This document shows, piece by piece, positions 27,895 through 36,121 of a stretch of 64,000 bases of DNA; position 1 is the stretch's first letter, and every line of letters starts with the position of its first letter. The notes beneath the pieces are model-generated. The model was not told the DNA's origin. It made no database searches and worked only from the letters and a program-made list of their open reading frames with translations. The stretch covers positions 62,001 through 126,000 of the forward strand of contig CAKZGE010000002.1 of the NCBI GenBank assembly GCA_936914845.1. The letters are read 5' to 3'. The translations under genes and the position numbers were made by a program. This stretch comes from an uncultured Chloracidobacterium sp. Its GTDB lineage: Bacteria; Acidobacteriota; Blastocatellia; Pyrinomonadales; Pyrinomonadaceae.

Positions 27895-29710
27895 TTTTTT
27901 TACAGTATCGTTATTGGTTCTGAATCTGCTCTTGCCGGCGGCCGCGCTCCCGGCCCGCGATCAGAAGTATTCGTCGGACCTCAAACCTTCGGAAAAGGCT
28001 TGGAAATGGGCCCGGAAACAGGTTTCGAAAATGTCCGTCGAGGAAAAGGTCGGCCAGCTTGTACACATCGGCGTCAATGCCCGCTTTGCCAACCGCGATA
28101 GCGAATTTTATAAAACTCTCGAGCGTGATGTGGTCGAGAACAAGATCGGAGGAATAATATTTTTCGGAGCTCCGATGTATGAAACGACCATTCTCGCGAA
28201 CCGGCTCCAAGCCTCCGCAAAGATCCCTCTGCTAATGTCGCTCGACGCGGAGACAGGCATCGGAATGCGTTTTCAAGACGCAGTAAATTTTCCCTGGGCA
28301 ATGGCTGTTGCGGCGACCGGCGAACCCGAATATGCCCGCCGGATCGGTGTCGTGACCGGGCGGGAAGCTCGGGCAATGGGGATCTTCCACGTTTATGCAC
28401 CGGTTTTGGATGTAAACAACAATGCAGATAATCCCGTCATCAACGTCCGCAGCTTCGGCGAAGACCCGAACGATGTTGCCCGTTTCGGAAATGCTTTCAT
28501 CACGGGCGTTCAAAGTCAACGCGTGATCGCCACCGCGAAACATTTTCCCGGCCACGGCGATACGGCCGTCGATTCGCACCGCGGACTTCCGATCATCGAC
28601 CATTCTCGCGAGAGTTTGGAAAAGACCGAGCTTCCGCCTTTTCGCCAGGCAGTAGAGGCCGGCGTTGGTTCCATTATGATCGCTCACATTGCTCTGCCGC
28701 AGATCGATGGAGAAGAGATCAAGCCGCTTAAAGTTTACCAAGGCGGAGATGCGGAAGAGGGAGCGGAGATAGTCTCACAAAAGGCAACAATTCCCGCCAC
28801 CCTTTCAGCAAAGGTCCAAACGGATATACTGCGTCGCGATATGGGTTTCAAGGGTTTGATCGTTTCGGATGCGATGAGCATGAGCGGCCTTACGCTTTAT
28901 TTCGACCAGGAAGAGGCAGGTGTGCGGGCGTTTTTGGCCGGGACCGACATACTTGAAAAACCTGCGAATGTCGATGCGATGCTGCGGGGGTTAAAGGCCG
29001 CCGTCGCTTCCGGCCGCATCCCAATTCAAAAACTTGACGATTCTGTCACACGGCAGCTTGCCTGGAAGTATGAGGTCGGCCTTGAAAAAGAAAAGATCAC
29101 GAACATTGACCGGATGGATACTTCGATCGCCGGCGACGACGTTCGCGATCTGACCAACGAGGTCGCGGAAAAGGCGATCACATTAGTGCGCAGTGAATCA
29201 GGTGCTTTCCCGCTTCGACCCGATCGAAAATTGGCAGTGCTTGGTTTTTCAAACGGATTCGATGGGCCTTCCACGATGAACACCCTCGTCGGCACCTTGC
29301 GCTCCGTCGGGTTGCGTTTCGACACCGGATATCTACAGGACAATTCCACAGCAGAACAAGCCGCAGCGGCGCGTAAGGCGGCGATGGAAGCCGATGTTGT
29401 TGTGGTCGGTTTGTACGGCCGCGTACGCTCCGGTGCCAAGAACAGTGTCGGCGTTCCTGACGCTGGTGCCGCTATTTTGCGTGAGGCTCTCGCGTCCGGA
29501 AAGACCGTCATCGGCATCAGCTTCGGCAATCCTTATGTTCTAAGCAGCTTTCCGGAGCTAAAGACCTATCTCGTTGCTTACGGAGACATGACCAGCCTGC
29601 AGCGAGCGTCGGCTCTGGCCTTGACCGGAAAGATCGGCATTTCCGGCCGGCTGCCGATATCGCTCCCGGGACTCCATAAACGCGGCGACGGCATCATTGT
29701 TCAAAAGTGA
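27878..29710 (+). CDS. nagZ: Beta-N-acetylhexosaminidase (GH3, NagZ-like), exported
   Basis: A 610-residue GH3 enzyme. The ATG at 27878 is chosen since it begins a signal peptide (FFTVSLLVLNLLLPAAALPA). The NagZ signature KHFPGHGDTAVDSH is present with the flexible-loop catalytic His, and the nucleophile Asp331 is in IVSDAMSMSG. After about residue 400 a second alpha/beta GH3 C-terminal domain follows (LAVLGFSNGFDGP, DVVVVGLYGRVRS), making it longer than the 340-residue E. coli enzyme and like the two-domain Bacillus NagZ. It removes beta-1,4-linked GlcNAc from muropeptides, here probably in the periplasm. Translation is coupled to the symporter by a 17-base overlap. Confidence 0.9.
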   Translation: MKVLIDFFTVSLLVLNLLLPAAALPARDQKYSSDLKPSEKAWKWARKQVSKMSVEEKVGQLVHIGVNARFANRDSEFYKTLERDVVENKIGGIIFFGAPMYETTILANRLQASAKIPLLMSLDAETGIGMRFQDAVNFPWAMAVAATGEPEYARRIGVVTGREARAMGIFHVYAPVLDVNNNADNPVINVRSFGEDPNDVARFGNAFITGVQSQRVIATAKHFPGHGDTAVDSHRGLPIIDHSRESLEKTELPPFRQAVEAGVGSIMIAHIALPQIDGEEIKPLKVYQGGDAEEGAEIVSQKATIPATLSAKVQTDILRRDMGFKGLIVSDAMSMSGLTLYFDQEEAGVRAFLAGTDILEKPANVDAMLRGLKAAVASGRIPIQKLDDSVTRQLAWKYEVGLEKEKITNIDRMDTSIAGDDVRDLTNEVAEKAITLVRSESGAFPLRPDRKLAVLGFSNGFDGPSTMNTLVGTLRSVGLRFDTGYLQDNSTAEQAAAARKAAMEADVVVVGLYGRVRSGAKNSVGVPDAGAAILREALASGKTVIGISFGNPYVLSSFPELKTYLVAYGDMTSLQRASALALTGKIGISGRLPISLPGLHKRGDGIIVQK

Positions 29711-29713
29711 CCT

Positions 29714-31138
29714 ATGGCTCAAGCTTGGGAGATCGACAATTTTCTCTCTGTCAACAACGGCAGACTATTCCTTGACGGTGTTGACACGGTGGATCTGGCC
29801 GGCCGATACGGCACACCGCTATTCGTTTTCAGCGAAGACCGCATTCGCCGCAATCTTGAGCGTCTGCGGAGCGTAGCATCCGTCATTGACGCTCCATTGA
29901 AGCTTTGTTACGCCGCCAAAGCTTTATCGAACATGGCCATTTTGCGTGCCGTAAAGGATGCGGGCGGTGACCTTGAAGTAAATTCCGGAGGTGAACTCTG
30001 GAAAGCGTTAAAGATCGGGTTCGCCGGCGAACAGATCATTTTTAACGGCACCAGCAAAGAGGTTTGGGAAATTGAAATGGCGGTCGAAGCCGGTATCTAC
30101 GCCATCCAGGTCGATTCGCTGTACGAACTCTCCCTTATCAGCGAAACAGCAAAACGGCTTGGCAAAACCGCGAACGTCAGTCTCCGCTTGGTGCCGGAGA
30201 TCGAAAGCAAAACCCATTCCGGGCTGCAAACGGCATTGCTCACCTCAAAATTCGGGATGATGCCCGACGAAGCGATTTCAGCATTTATAAAACATAAAGA
30301 TTCCAACGAATTGAACTTGTGCGGTATTCATCTGCACATCGGTTCGCAAAATCCGGACGGCTCGCCCTATGCTGACGCGTTTCTGAAAATGTTTGAAACG
30401 CTTGTTCAGATCTACAACGAAAGCGGCGTTCGGCTTCAGCACATCAATCTCGGCGGCGGCTTTCCCGTTAACTATCTTCGCGACCGTTCATTGGCCGAAG
30501 CTTTTCCAAAAGATCAGCTTGCCATGTTTGAGGCTGATTTTGAACCCGCGGCCGCGATCAAACAGGCTTGGCAGGATGTAAAAGCGAAGGCTGTTGCCGA
30601 CGGAACATCCGAGCTTCTAGAAGGACTTACTCTTCTGCTCGAACCCGGACGCAGTGTAATCTCAGATGCCGGAATTTGTCTTACGACCGTACGAAACGCC
30701 AAGCAGCGGCCGGTTGCGGCCCAAAGCACCTCGTCTGATTCCCCGCAGATCGATAACTGGCTGCTGACGGACGCGGGCTTCAATATTCTGCTGTCGATGG
30801 AAACCTATAAGTGGTACTACCACCTCATTTCGGCAGAAAGGGCCGATGCACCTCACCACTCACAATATAAAGTAGCCGGGCCTTTGTGCGATGGCGGCGA
30901 TGTCTATTTTGATATCGAAGGCCTCGGACGCCTGCCCGAACACCGTCTGCTGCCGGCCGACGTCCAACCCGGCGAGGTGCTTGCTTTGCTCAATTGCGGA
31001 GCTTATTCACTTGCTCAAATGTCAGAATATAATGGACGGCCAATGCCCGCCGTAGTCTTGATCCGCACCGACGGCTCAGCCGAGCTAGTTCGGTCGCGTG
31101 ATACATTCGAAGACCTGGTCAGAAACGATAAGTGGTAG
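29714..31138 (+). CDS. lysA: Diaminopimelate-decarboxylase-like PLP enzyme (fold type III)
   Basis: A 474-residue alanine-racemase-fold decarboxylase. PLP Lys69 is in LCYAAKALSN; other signatures are GGDLEVNSGGEL, CGIHLHIGSQ, INLGGGFPVNY, LLLEPGRSV and, near the end, GPLCDGGDVYF and LLNCGAYSLAQMSEYNGRP. DAP decarboxylases usually read CES(G/S)D at the second-to-last motif, so CDGGD is a small departure. The protein is about 50 residues longer than usual, with insertions near residues 285-305 and 330-345. It sits 3 bases after nagZ, so meso-DAP freed from muropeptides could be turned to lysine by it; that link is inference. Alternative: another basic amino acid decarboxylase. Confidence 0.8.
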   Translation: MAQAWEIDNFLSVNNGRLFLDGVDTVDLAGRYGTPLFVFSEDRIRRNLERLRSVASVIDAPLKLCYAAKALSNMAILRAVKDAGGDLEVNSGGELWKALKIGFAGEQIIFNGTSKEVWEIEMAVEAGIYAIQVDSLYELSLISETAKRLGKTANVSLRLVPEIESKTHSGLQTALLTSKFGMMPDEAISAFIKHKDSNELNLCGIHLHIGSQNPDGSPYADAFLKMFETLVQIYNESGVRLQHINLGGGFPVNYLRDRSLAEAFPKDQLAMFEADFEPAAAIKQAWQDVKAKAVADGTSELLEGLTLLLEPGRSVISDAGICLTTVRNAKQRPVAAQSTSSDSPQIDNWLLTDAGFNILLSMETYKWYYHLISAERADAPHHSQYKVAGPLCDGGDVYFDIEGLGRLPEHRLLPADVQPGEVLALLNCGAYSLAQMSEYNGRPMPAVVLIRTDGSAELVRSRDTFEDLVRNDKW

Positions 31139-31151
31139 TTTTCGACAGATT

Positions 31152-31808
31152 TTAAGCTTCTGTCAATTCCATTCCATCTTCAAAGCTCATTTTCGGTGCA
31201 TATTCAATGTGCAAAACCCGTCGCGGCTTTGCATCAGAGCATTTAGACGAAGCATGCAGCAAAAGCGGACTCATAGCGATCACACCGCCCGAAGATGTCG
31301 TGCAAGTAACCTCATTTATCTTGTCTAACACTAACCCAAGGTCTGCTTCAGATAGCAAAAGCTTTCGATGAGAGTTTGGGATCACTCGCAGCGGCCCATT
31401 GTGTTCGGTCGAAGGATCTATATGAACTCTTAGGGCAATTATTTGCGACAGCACTGCTTCCGGTGCATGAGCAAAGTTGATCCCGCCCTTGACCGAGTGC
31501 GATCCCCATCCTTGCGCCTTCTGTCCCCTTTTTATCGGCAGAGCAGTGTCTTGATGATATGCGACAAGCCAATTTGCCTTGCCTGTCTTTTCAAACAAGG
31601 GAGCTTTATATGGTGTGAGACGTCTCCCGGCAAGCTTCTCAGTAATATCGAGCAGTTTGTCACTATTCGCCACTTCCCTTACCGCGTAATGCGACATCAA
31701 ATTTCTTTTGCCCGCACGTTTGCCGCCACAGATGAGTTCCGCAAGGGCGATCATCTCGGCAGGCTCAAAAACATGATCGAATATCCAATATCCCGGATCT
31801 TTTAACAT
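31152..31808 (-). CDS. Phytanoyl-CoA dioxygenase (PhyH) family protein
   Basis: A 218-residue Fe(II)/2-oxoglutarate oxygenase. The iron triad is visible as H85-x-D87 (AYHQDTAL) and H185 (SPLLLHASSK), with Arg196/Arg197 (KPRRVLHIEY) as the 2-oxoglutarate-binding candidate. LRVHIDPSTEHNGPLRVIPNSH is the family's typical central strand. The substrate is unknown: members hydroxylate lipids, osmolytes or antibiotic intermediates. It is the third gene of a leftward operon after the FAD oxidase and HAD protein (6 bases from the HAD stop) and converges with the DAP-decarboxylase-like gene. Confidence 0.85.
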   Translation of the reverse strand: MLKDPGYWIFDHVFEPAEMIALAELICGGKRAGKRNLMSHYAVREVANSDKLLDITEKLAGRRLTPYKAPLFEKTGKANWLVAYHQDTALPIKRGQKAQGWGSHSVKGGINFAHAPEAVLSQIIALRVHIDPSTEHNGPLRVIPNSHRKLLLSEADLGLVLDKINEVTCTTSSGGVIAMSPLLLHASSKCSDAKPRRVLHIEYAPKMSFEDGMELTEA

Positions 31809-31814
31809 TTGGAA

Positions 31815-32507
31815 TTAAGCAAACGCCCGGCGGACCGATTCCGGCATCCAATCGTCCAAGCGTTTGGTCACATTATCTGCACCGGCGGCCCTCAGTTCGC
31901 TGTCTGAAACAGTGTTCGTTACACCAAGCACCGGCAGGCCGTTGGCCTTTGCTGCCAACACTCCCGGCGGGGCATCTTCGATCACGAGACATTCGCCATG
32001 GATGATCGGCGGATGGCCGGACGCCGTGCGGAATGCATCGATCAGCCGAAAACCTTCGCGATAGCATTGCGGATCCGGTTTGCAGGCTGTGATGTCATTC
32101 GCCGAAACGATGACCGCAAAAAGTTCACGCAAGCCTACCGTTTGCAGAAAGAATTCAATATCCTCCAATCGCGCCATACTGACAATTCCCAGCGTCATAT
32201 CTTGGGCCGATTTGCGGATAAAATTTTCGACACCTTCAAATATCGGCGGTTCCGACGCGATCCTTTCTCTCCACTTTTCGGATTTCTTCTGGGTCAATTC
32301 GAGCACTTTGTTGCCTTCCAATGTCTTGCCTGCCCGCTGATAAGCCGCCGAAACGAAGGTTCTGTCATCCATTCCGAGCGAGGCGTAATAATCGCTTTCG
32401 CTCAATTCGATGCCTTCGTCTTTCAGTATCTCCGTATAGATCTCCATCTGGATCGGCTCATCGTTGATTATCACACCGTTAAAATCGAAAAGTATAGCCT
32501 TTATCAT
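31815..32507 (-). CDS. HAD-superfamily hydrolase with Asn in place of the acid/base Asp
   Basis: A 230-residue HAD subclass I protein with the helical cap typical of beta-phosphoglucomutase or phosphoglycolate phosphatase relatives. Motif I is ILFDFNGVIIN: nucleophile Asp8 is kept but the second Asp of DxD is Asn10. Motif II is the Ser of GIVSMARLED, motif III the Lys of ACKPDPQCY and motif IV CLVIEDAPPGVLAA. Asn at the acid/base position normally weakens phosphatase activity, so this may be a slow or altered enzyme. It overlaps the FAD oxidase by 4 bases. If it acts on phosphoglycolate, the pair would run phosphoglycolate to glyoxylate; this is speculative. Confidence 0.85.
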   Translation of the reverse strand: MIKAILFDFNGVIINDEPIQMEIYTEILKDEGIELSESDYYASLGMDDRTFVSAAYQRAGKTLEGNKVLELTQKKSEKWRERIASEPPIFEGVENFIRKSAQDMTLGIVSMARLEDIEFFLQTVGLRELFAVIVSANDITACKPDPQCYREGFRLIDAFRTASGHPPIIHGECLVIEDAPPGVLAAKANGLPVLGVTNTVSDSELRAAGADNVTKRLDDWMPESVRRAFA

Positions 32508-34000
32508 TTTGCGTCTCCCATCAGTTTTGCATCAAACATATTGCCGCGGCCAAGCAGTCCTTGCGGGTCGAAAGCCCGTTTGAGTTCCGCCATTTCATTT
32601 AAATATCGTTCACCCATCATTACATTCAAATAGCGGCTTTTAAGTTTGCCGATACCATGTTCGGCAGATATAGTCCCGCCGAGCATTATTGCCTGAGCGA
32701 TACACCGGCCATAGACATGGCGAGCTTTTTCCGCTTCTTCGGCATTTCGGGGCAACATATTTGCGTGCAGATGATCGTCGCCGATATGACCGAAGATCAC
32801 ATATTCAAGGCCGCTCCCATCAAGTATCTCCTTATAAAATCGGAGAAACGCCGGGAATTTGTCGTCCGGAACGGCCATATCCGTCCCGATCTTTTTTTGT
32901 TTGTTACGCACCACGCGTTCGTTGACCGCAACGGGCAAAGCATGGCGAAAAGCCCGCATCTTTTCCCGATCTTGTTCGGTGGTCGTAAACCATGAACGGT
33001 CTAGGTCCGCACCGCCGGTTTCTAGCATTTCGTTCCATTGCTCCAGCAAATGATCCTCATCCGCCTCTGTCGTTTCCTGTTCAAAAAATATCGCACCCAC
33101 AGCATCCTTCGGCGTTTCGGGAAATTTTTCAGATATGAACTTCAGAGAATTGGCGTCGAAATATTCGAGCAGTGTAGCATCGATATCGCCGCCTTCGCTT
33201 TCGCGGGTTCGAAAAGACCTTTCGCGGGCGGCATCTACCAATTTTAAAATATCTTTCTCATCTCGGAAAAACACAATACCGCTGAAGAACCCGGCCGGCT
33301 TTTTAAGAAGCTCCAATTCTGCCTGCGTGACAATACCAAGGGTTCCTTCGCTGCCGATGAAAAGATCGACCGCATCCAGCGGTGCCTGATTATAATAACC
33401 GGCGACATTTTTACGAACCCTAGGACGCATATACGAAGGGATCTTGGCAACGATCCGCGTACCCTGTTCGGTAGTCAATTCGATGGTCGGGCCGTTGGCA
33501 ACGAACTCACCGCGAGTCAGGCCGAGCGTTTCACCATCTGCCAAAACTACCCGCAGCGAGCGAACAAAATTCCGCGTCGAACCATACTTAAAGCTTCTCG
33601 CACCCGAGGCGTTGGTCGCTATGGTTCCGCCGATCTGACAGCTCCATTCCGTCGGGTCGGGAGGATAAAAAAGCCCCTTTTCTTCAACGGCCTTTTGCAG
33701 ATCGCCCAGCACAACGCCAGGCTGAACCCGAGCACACAGCGCTTCTTCGTCGATAGATTCTATCTTGCTGAGTCTTTCGGTCGATATCAGCACACCGCCG
33801 AAAGGTATCGCCCCGCCGACCGTTCCGGTTCGGCCTGCCGTCACCGTAATGGGCGTCGAATTTTGGTATGCTTCGCGAACGGCGTCGATAACGTCCTGTT
33901 CGGTTTCAGGCAAGAACAGCTGAGCCGCATTTCCGCCCGGCATATTACTGGCATCGGTCAAATAATCGGCCAGCTCGTCTGGTTGAGTTTTTATCTGCAT
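32504..34000 (-). CDS. FAD-linked oxidase (GlcD/D-lactate dehydrogenase-like)
   Basis: A 498-residue flavoprotein of the VAO/PCMH fold. The FAD-binding core contains PITVTAGRTGTVGGAIPFGG, GLFYPPDPTEWSCQIGGTIATNASGARSFKYG and LFIGSEGTLGIVT. The C-terminal FAD-oxidase domain ends with VIFGHIGDDHLHANML and GGTISAEHGIGKLKS, which hold the metal/substrate histidines of glycolate and D-lactate oxidoreductases. It probably oxidises a 2-hydroxy acid (glycolate, D-lactate or D-2-hydroxyglutarate) and passes electrons to the respiratory chain. First gene of the oxidase-HAD-PhyH operon. No ribosome-binding site is visible before the ATG; instead a long inverted repeat abuts it. Confidence 0.9.
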   Translation of the reverse strand: MQIKTQPDELADYLTDASNMPGGNAAQLFLPETEQDVIDAVREAYQNSTPITVTAGRTGTVGGAIPFGGVLISTERLSKIESIDEEALCARVQPGVVLGDLQKAVEEKGLFYPPDPTEWSCQIGGTIATNASGARSFKYGSTRNFVRSLRVVLADGETLGLTRGEFVANGPTIELTTEQGTRIVAKIPSYMRPRVRKNVAGYYNQAPLDAVDLFIGSEGTLGIVTQAELELLKKPAGFFSGIVFFRDEKDILKLVDAARERSFRTRESEGGDIDATLLEYFDANSLKFISEKFPETPKDAVGAIFFEQETTEADEDHLLEQWNEMLETGGADLDRSWFTTTEQDREKMRAFRHALPVAVNERVVRNKQKKIGTDMAVPDDKFPAFLRFYKEILDGSGLEYVIFGHIGDDHLHANMLPRNAEEAEKARHVYGRCIAQAIMLGGTISAEHGIGKLKSRYLNVMMGERYLNEMAELKRAFDPQGLLGRGNMFDAKLMGDAK

Positions 34001-34040
34001 TTTTAGAAAAGCCGATCCGGCGATCGCTTCGTTTCTAAAA
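34001..34040. promoter_or_regulatory. Nested inverted repeat abutting the FAD-oxidase start codon
   Basis: TTTTAGAAA (34001-34009) and TTTCTAAAA (34032-34040) are perfect complements, with a second small stem GCCG-ATC-CGGC (34011-34021) inside the loop. The outer arm ends on the base next to the ATG. It could be an operator, or a leader hairpin controlling translation, since no Shine-Dalgarno is visible. Function unproven. Confidence 0.45.
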
Positions 34041-34086
34041 TTTTATCTTATAGACATTTATCCGCCTAATCACCGGCACCTGCAAA

Positions 34087-36075
34087 TCACCGATATTCAA
34101 GCTCTCTTTCACGCAGATACTTCAATTTATCTCTGATCTCGGCAGCTTGTTCGAATTTCATATCCTTGGCCGCTTTACGCATATCGATCTCAAGCTGTTG
34201 GATAGTATCTTTCAATTTTCGCGGCGAATACTCTTCGATCGCGTCAAGCTCTAAAGGCACTTTGAAATAGTCTGCTTCATAGGCCGTCACCAAGGTCGCA
34301 TCGATCGCCTTGACGATCGTCTGCGGGACGATTCCCTGTTCTTCGTTATAGTCCTGCTGCAGCTTGCGGCGACGCTGTGTTTCGGATATTGCCCTTTCCA
34401 TCGAATCGGTGATCTTATCGGCATATAGTATCGCTTTGCCGTCCGCATTGCGGGCAGCACGTCCCATCGTTTGGATCAGGGAGCGTTCCGAGCGGAGAAA
34501 ACCTTCTTTATCAGCGTCGAGTATTGCCACCAGCGAAACTTCCGGCAGATCAAGCCCTTCGCGCAGCAAATTGATGCCAACCAGCACATCAAATTCGCCG
34601 CGGCGCAGATCGCGAAGGATCTTGATCCGCTCGAGCGTCAATATTTCGCTATGCAAATAATTAACTTTCACGCCCACTTCCAAAAAATACTCCGTCAGGC
34701 TCTCCGCCATTTTTTTGGTAAGTGTGGTGACGAGCACTCGCTCATTCCTTTCTGCCCGAACCCGGCATTCTTCGAGCAGGTCATCGATCTGACCTTTTAC
34801 CGGACGCACTTCCACGATCGGGTCAAGCAATCCCGTCGGCCTTATGATCTGTTCGACCACTTCCCCTTGCGTTCTTTCCAATTCATAATCGCCCGGCGTC
34901 GCGGAAACGTATATTGTCTGTCCGATCCGCTTCTCAAATTCATCAAAATTCAACGGTCGATTGTCTTTCGCACTCGGCAGACGAAAGCCGTATTCAACCA
35001 GCGTGCCTTTTCGCGATTGATCTCCCTTGAACATGGCCCGCAGCTGCGGTATCGATTGGTGCGATTCGTCGATCACCATCAAGGCATCCTTTGGCAGATA
35101 ATCGAGCAGCGTCGGCGGCGGTTCGCCCGGGGCTTTTCCCGTCAGGTGGCGGGAATAATTCTCAATGCCGCGGCAAAAGCCCATTTCCTTTATCATTTCA
35201 AGGTCGTACATTGTCCGCTGGTGCAGCCGCTGTGCCTCTACTATTTTGCCGTCTTCGATCAAAAACTTTTCATGTTCCTCCAATTCGGCACGAATGGTCT
35301 GAACCGCACGCTTGATCACCGGTTTTGACATTACATAGTGTGTTTTTGGATAGATCGGCAGACGAGTTTCATGCTTGGTCAATACCTCGCCCAATAGCGG
35401 ATCGATCGTGTAGATCCCCTCGATCTCATCGCCCCAAAATTCGATTCGGTATGCCTGATCCTGGTAGCTCGGAAAGATCTCAACGACATCGCCGCGAACT
35501 CGAAAAACGCCGCGGTCAAAATCAATATTGACGCGTTCATACTGCAGCTCGACCAAACGTTTGATCAGGTCTTCGCGTGAGATCTTCATTCCCGGCTCAA
35601 CGAACATAAGCATATTGAAATATGCGTCCGGATCGCCAAGGCCGTAGATACATGAAACCGAAGCGACGACAATCACATCTCGGCGTTCGAAAAGTGACCG
35701 CGTAGAATGAAGCCGCAGCCGGTCTATCTCTTCATTGACCGTCGATTCCTTTTCGATATAAAGGTCGGACGCAGGAACGTAAGCTTCAGGCTGGTAATAG
35801 TCGTAATAGGAGACAAAATATTCAACGGCGTTTTCCGGGAAGAATGTCTTAAATTCTTGATAGAGTTGGGCGGCCAGCGTTTTATTGTGAGCCAAAACCA
35901 ATGTCGGACGCTGTGTTTGCTCGATAAGATTGGCTATCGTAAATGTTTTGCCGCTGCCTGTGATCCCCAACAATACTTGATCTTTTGCCCCTTCGTTGAT
36001 GCCCTTTACGAGTTCAGCAATGGCCGCGGGTTGATCGCCCTTTGGCTGATTTTCAGAAATGAGACGAAATTGCAT
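34087..36075 (-). CDS. uvrB: Excinuclease ABC subunit B
   Basis: A 662-residue helicase-like subunit of nucleotide excision repair that loads onto damaged DNA with UvrA and recruits UvrC. Walker A is LLGITGSGKTFTIANLI, the beta-hairpin region is YFVSYYDYYQPEAYVP, the DEAD-type motif is MVIDESHQ, and the C-terminal helicase motifs include NLLREGLDLPEVSLVAI and QTMGRAARN. The C-terminal UVR domain that binds UvrC is present (KFEQAAEIRDKLKYLRE). The ATG at 36073-36075 matches the family N-terminus (MQFRLISENQPKGDQPAAI). No SOS-type palindrome is obvious in the 46-base gap ahead of it; it probably shares transcription with the HEAT-repeat gene. Confidence 0.97.
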   Translation of the reverse strand: MQFRLISENQPKGDQPAAIAELVKGINEGAKDQVLLGITGSGKTFTIANLIEQTQRPTLVLAHNKTLAAQLYQEFKTFFPENAVEYFVSYYDYYQPEAYVPASDLYIEKESTVNEEIDRLRLHSTRSLFERRDVIVVASVSCIYGLGDPDAYFNMLMFVEPGMKISREDLIKRLVELQYERVNIDFDRGVFRVRGDVVEIFPSYQDQAYRIEFWGDEIEGIYTIDPLLGEVLTKHETRLPIYPKTHYVMSKPVIKRAVQTIRAELEEHEKFLIEDGKIVEAQRLHQRTMYDLEMIKEMGFCRGIENYSRHLTGKAPGEPPPTLLDYLPKDALMVIDESHQSIPQLRAMFKGDQSRKGTLVEYGFRLPSAKDNRPLNFDEFEKRIGQTIYVSATPGDYELERTQGEVVEQIIRPTGLLDPIVEVRPVKGQIDDLLEECRVRAERNERVLVTTLTKKMAESLTEYFLEVGVKVNYLHSEILTLERIKILRDLRRGEFDVLVGINLLREGLDLPEVSLVAILDADKEGFLRSERSLIQTMGRAARNADGKAILYADKITDSMERAISETQRRRKLQQDYNEEQGIVPQTIVKAIDATLVTAYEADYFKVPLELDAIEEYSPRKLKDTIQQLEIDMRKAAKDMKFEQAAEIRDKLKYLRERELEYR

Positions 36076-36121
36076 AGGTAAATAATACCGCAATTTTGCC
36101 CTTTCTCAAAGAATCGCCCAG

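Noticed and set aside
34471..35328. A 285-codon plus-strand open frame over uvrB
   Set aside because: Shadow of uvrB, which has all helicase motifs; the antisense product is Phe/Arg/Gln-rich with no domain.
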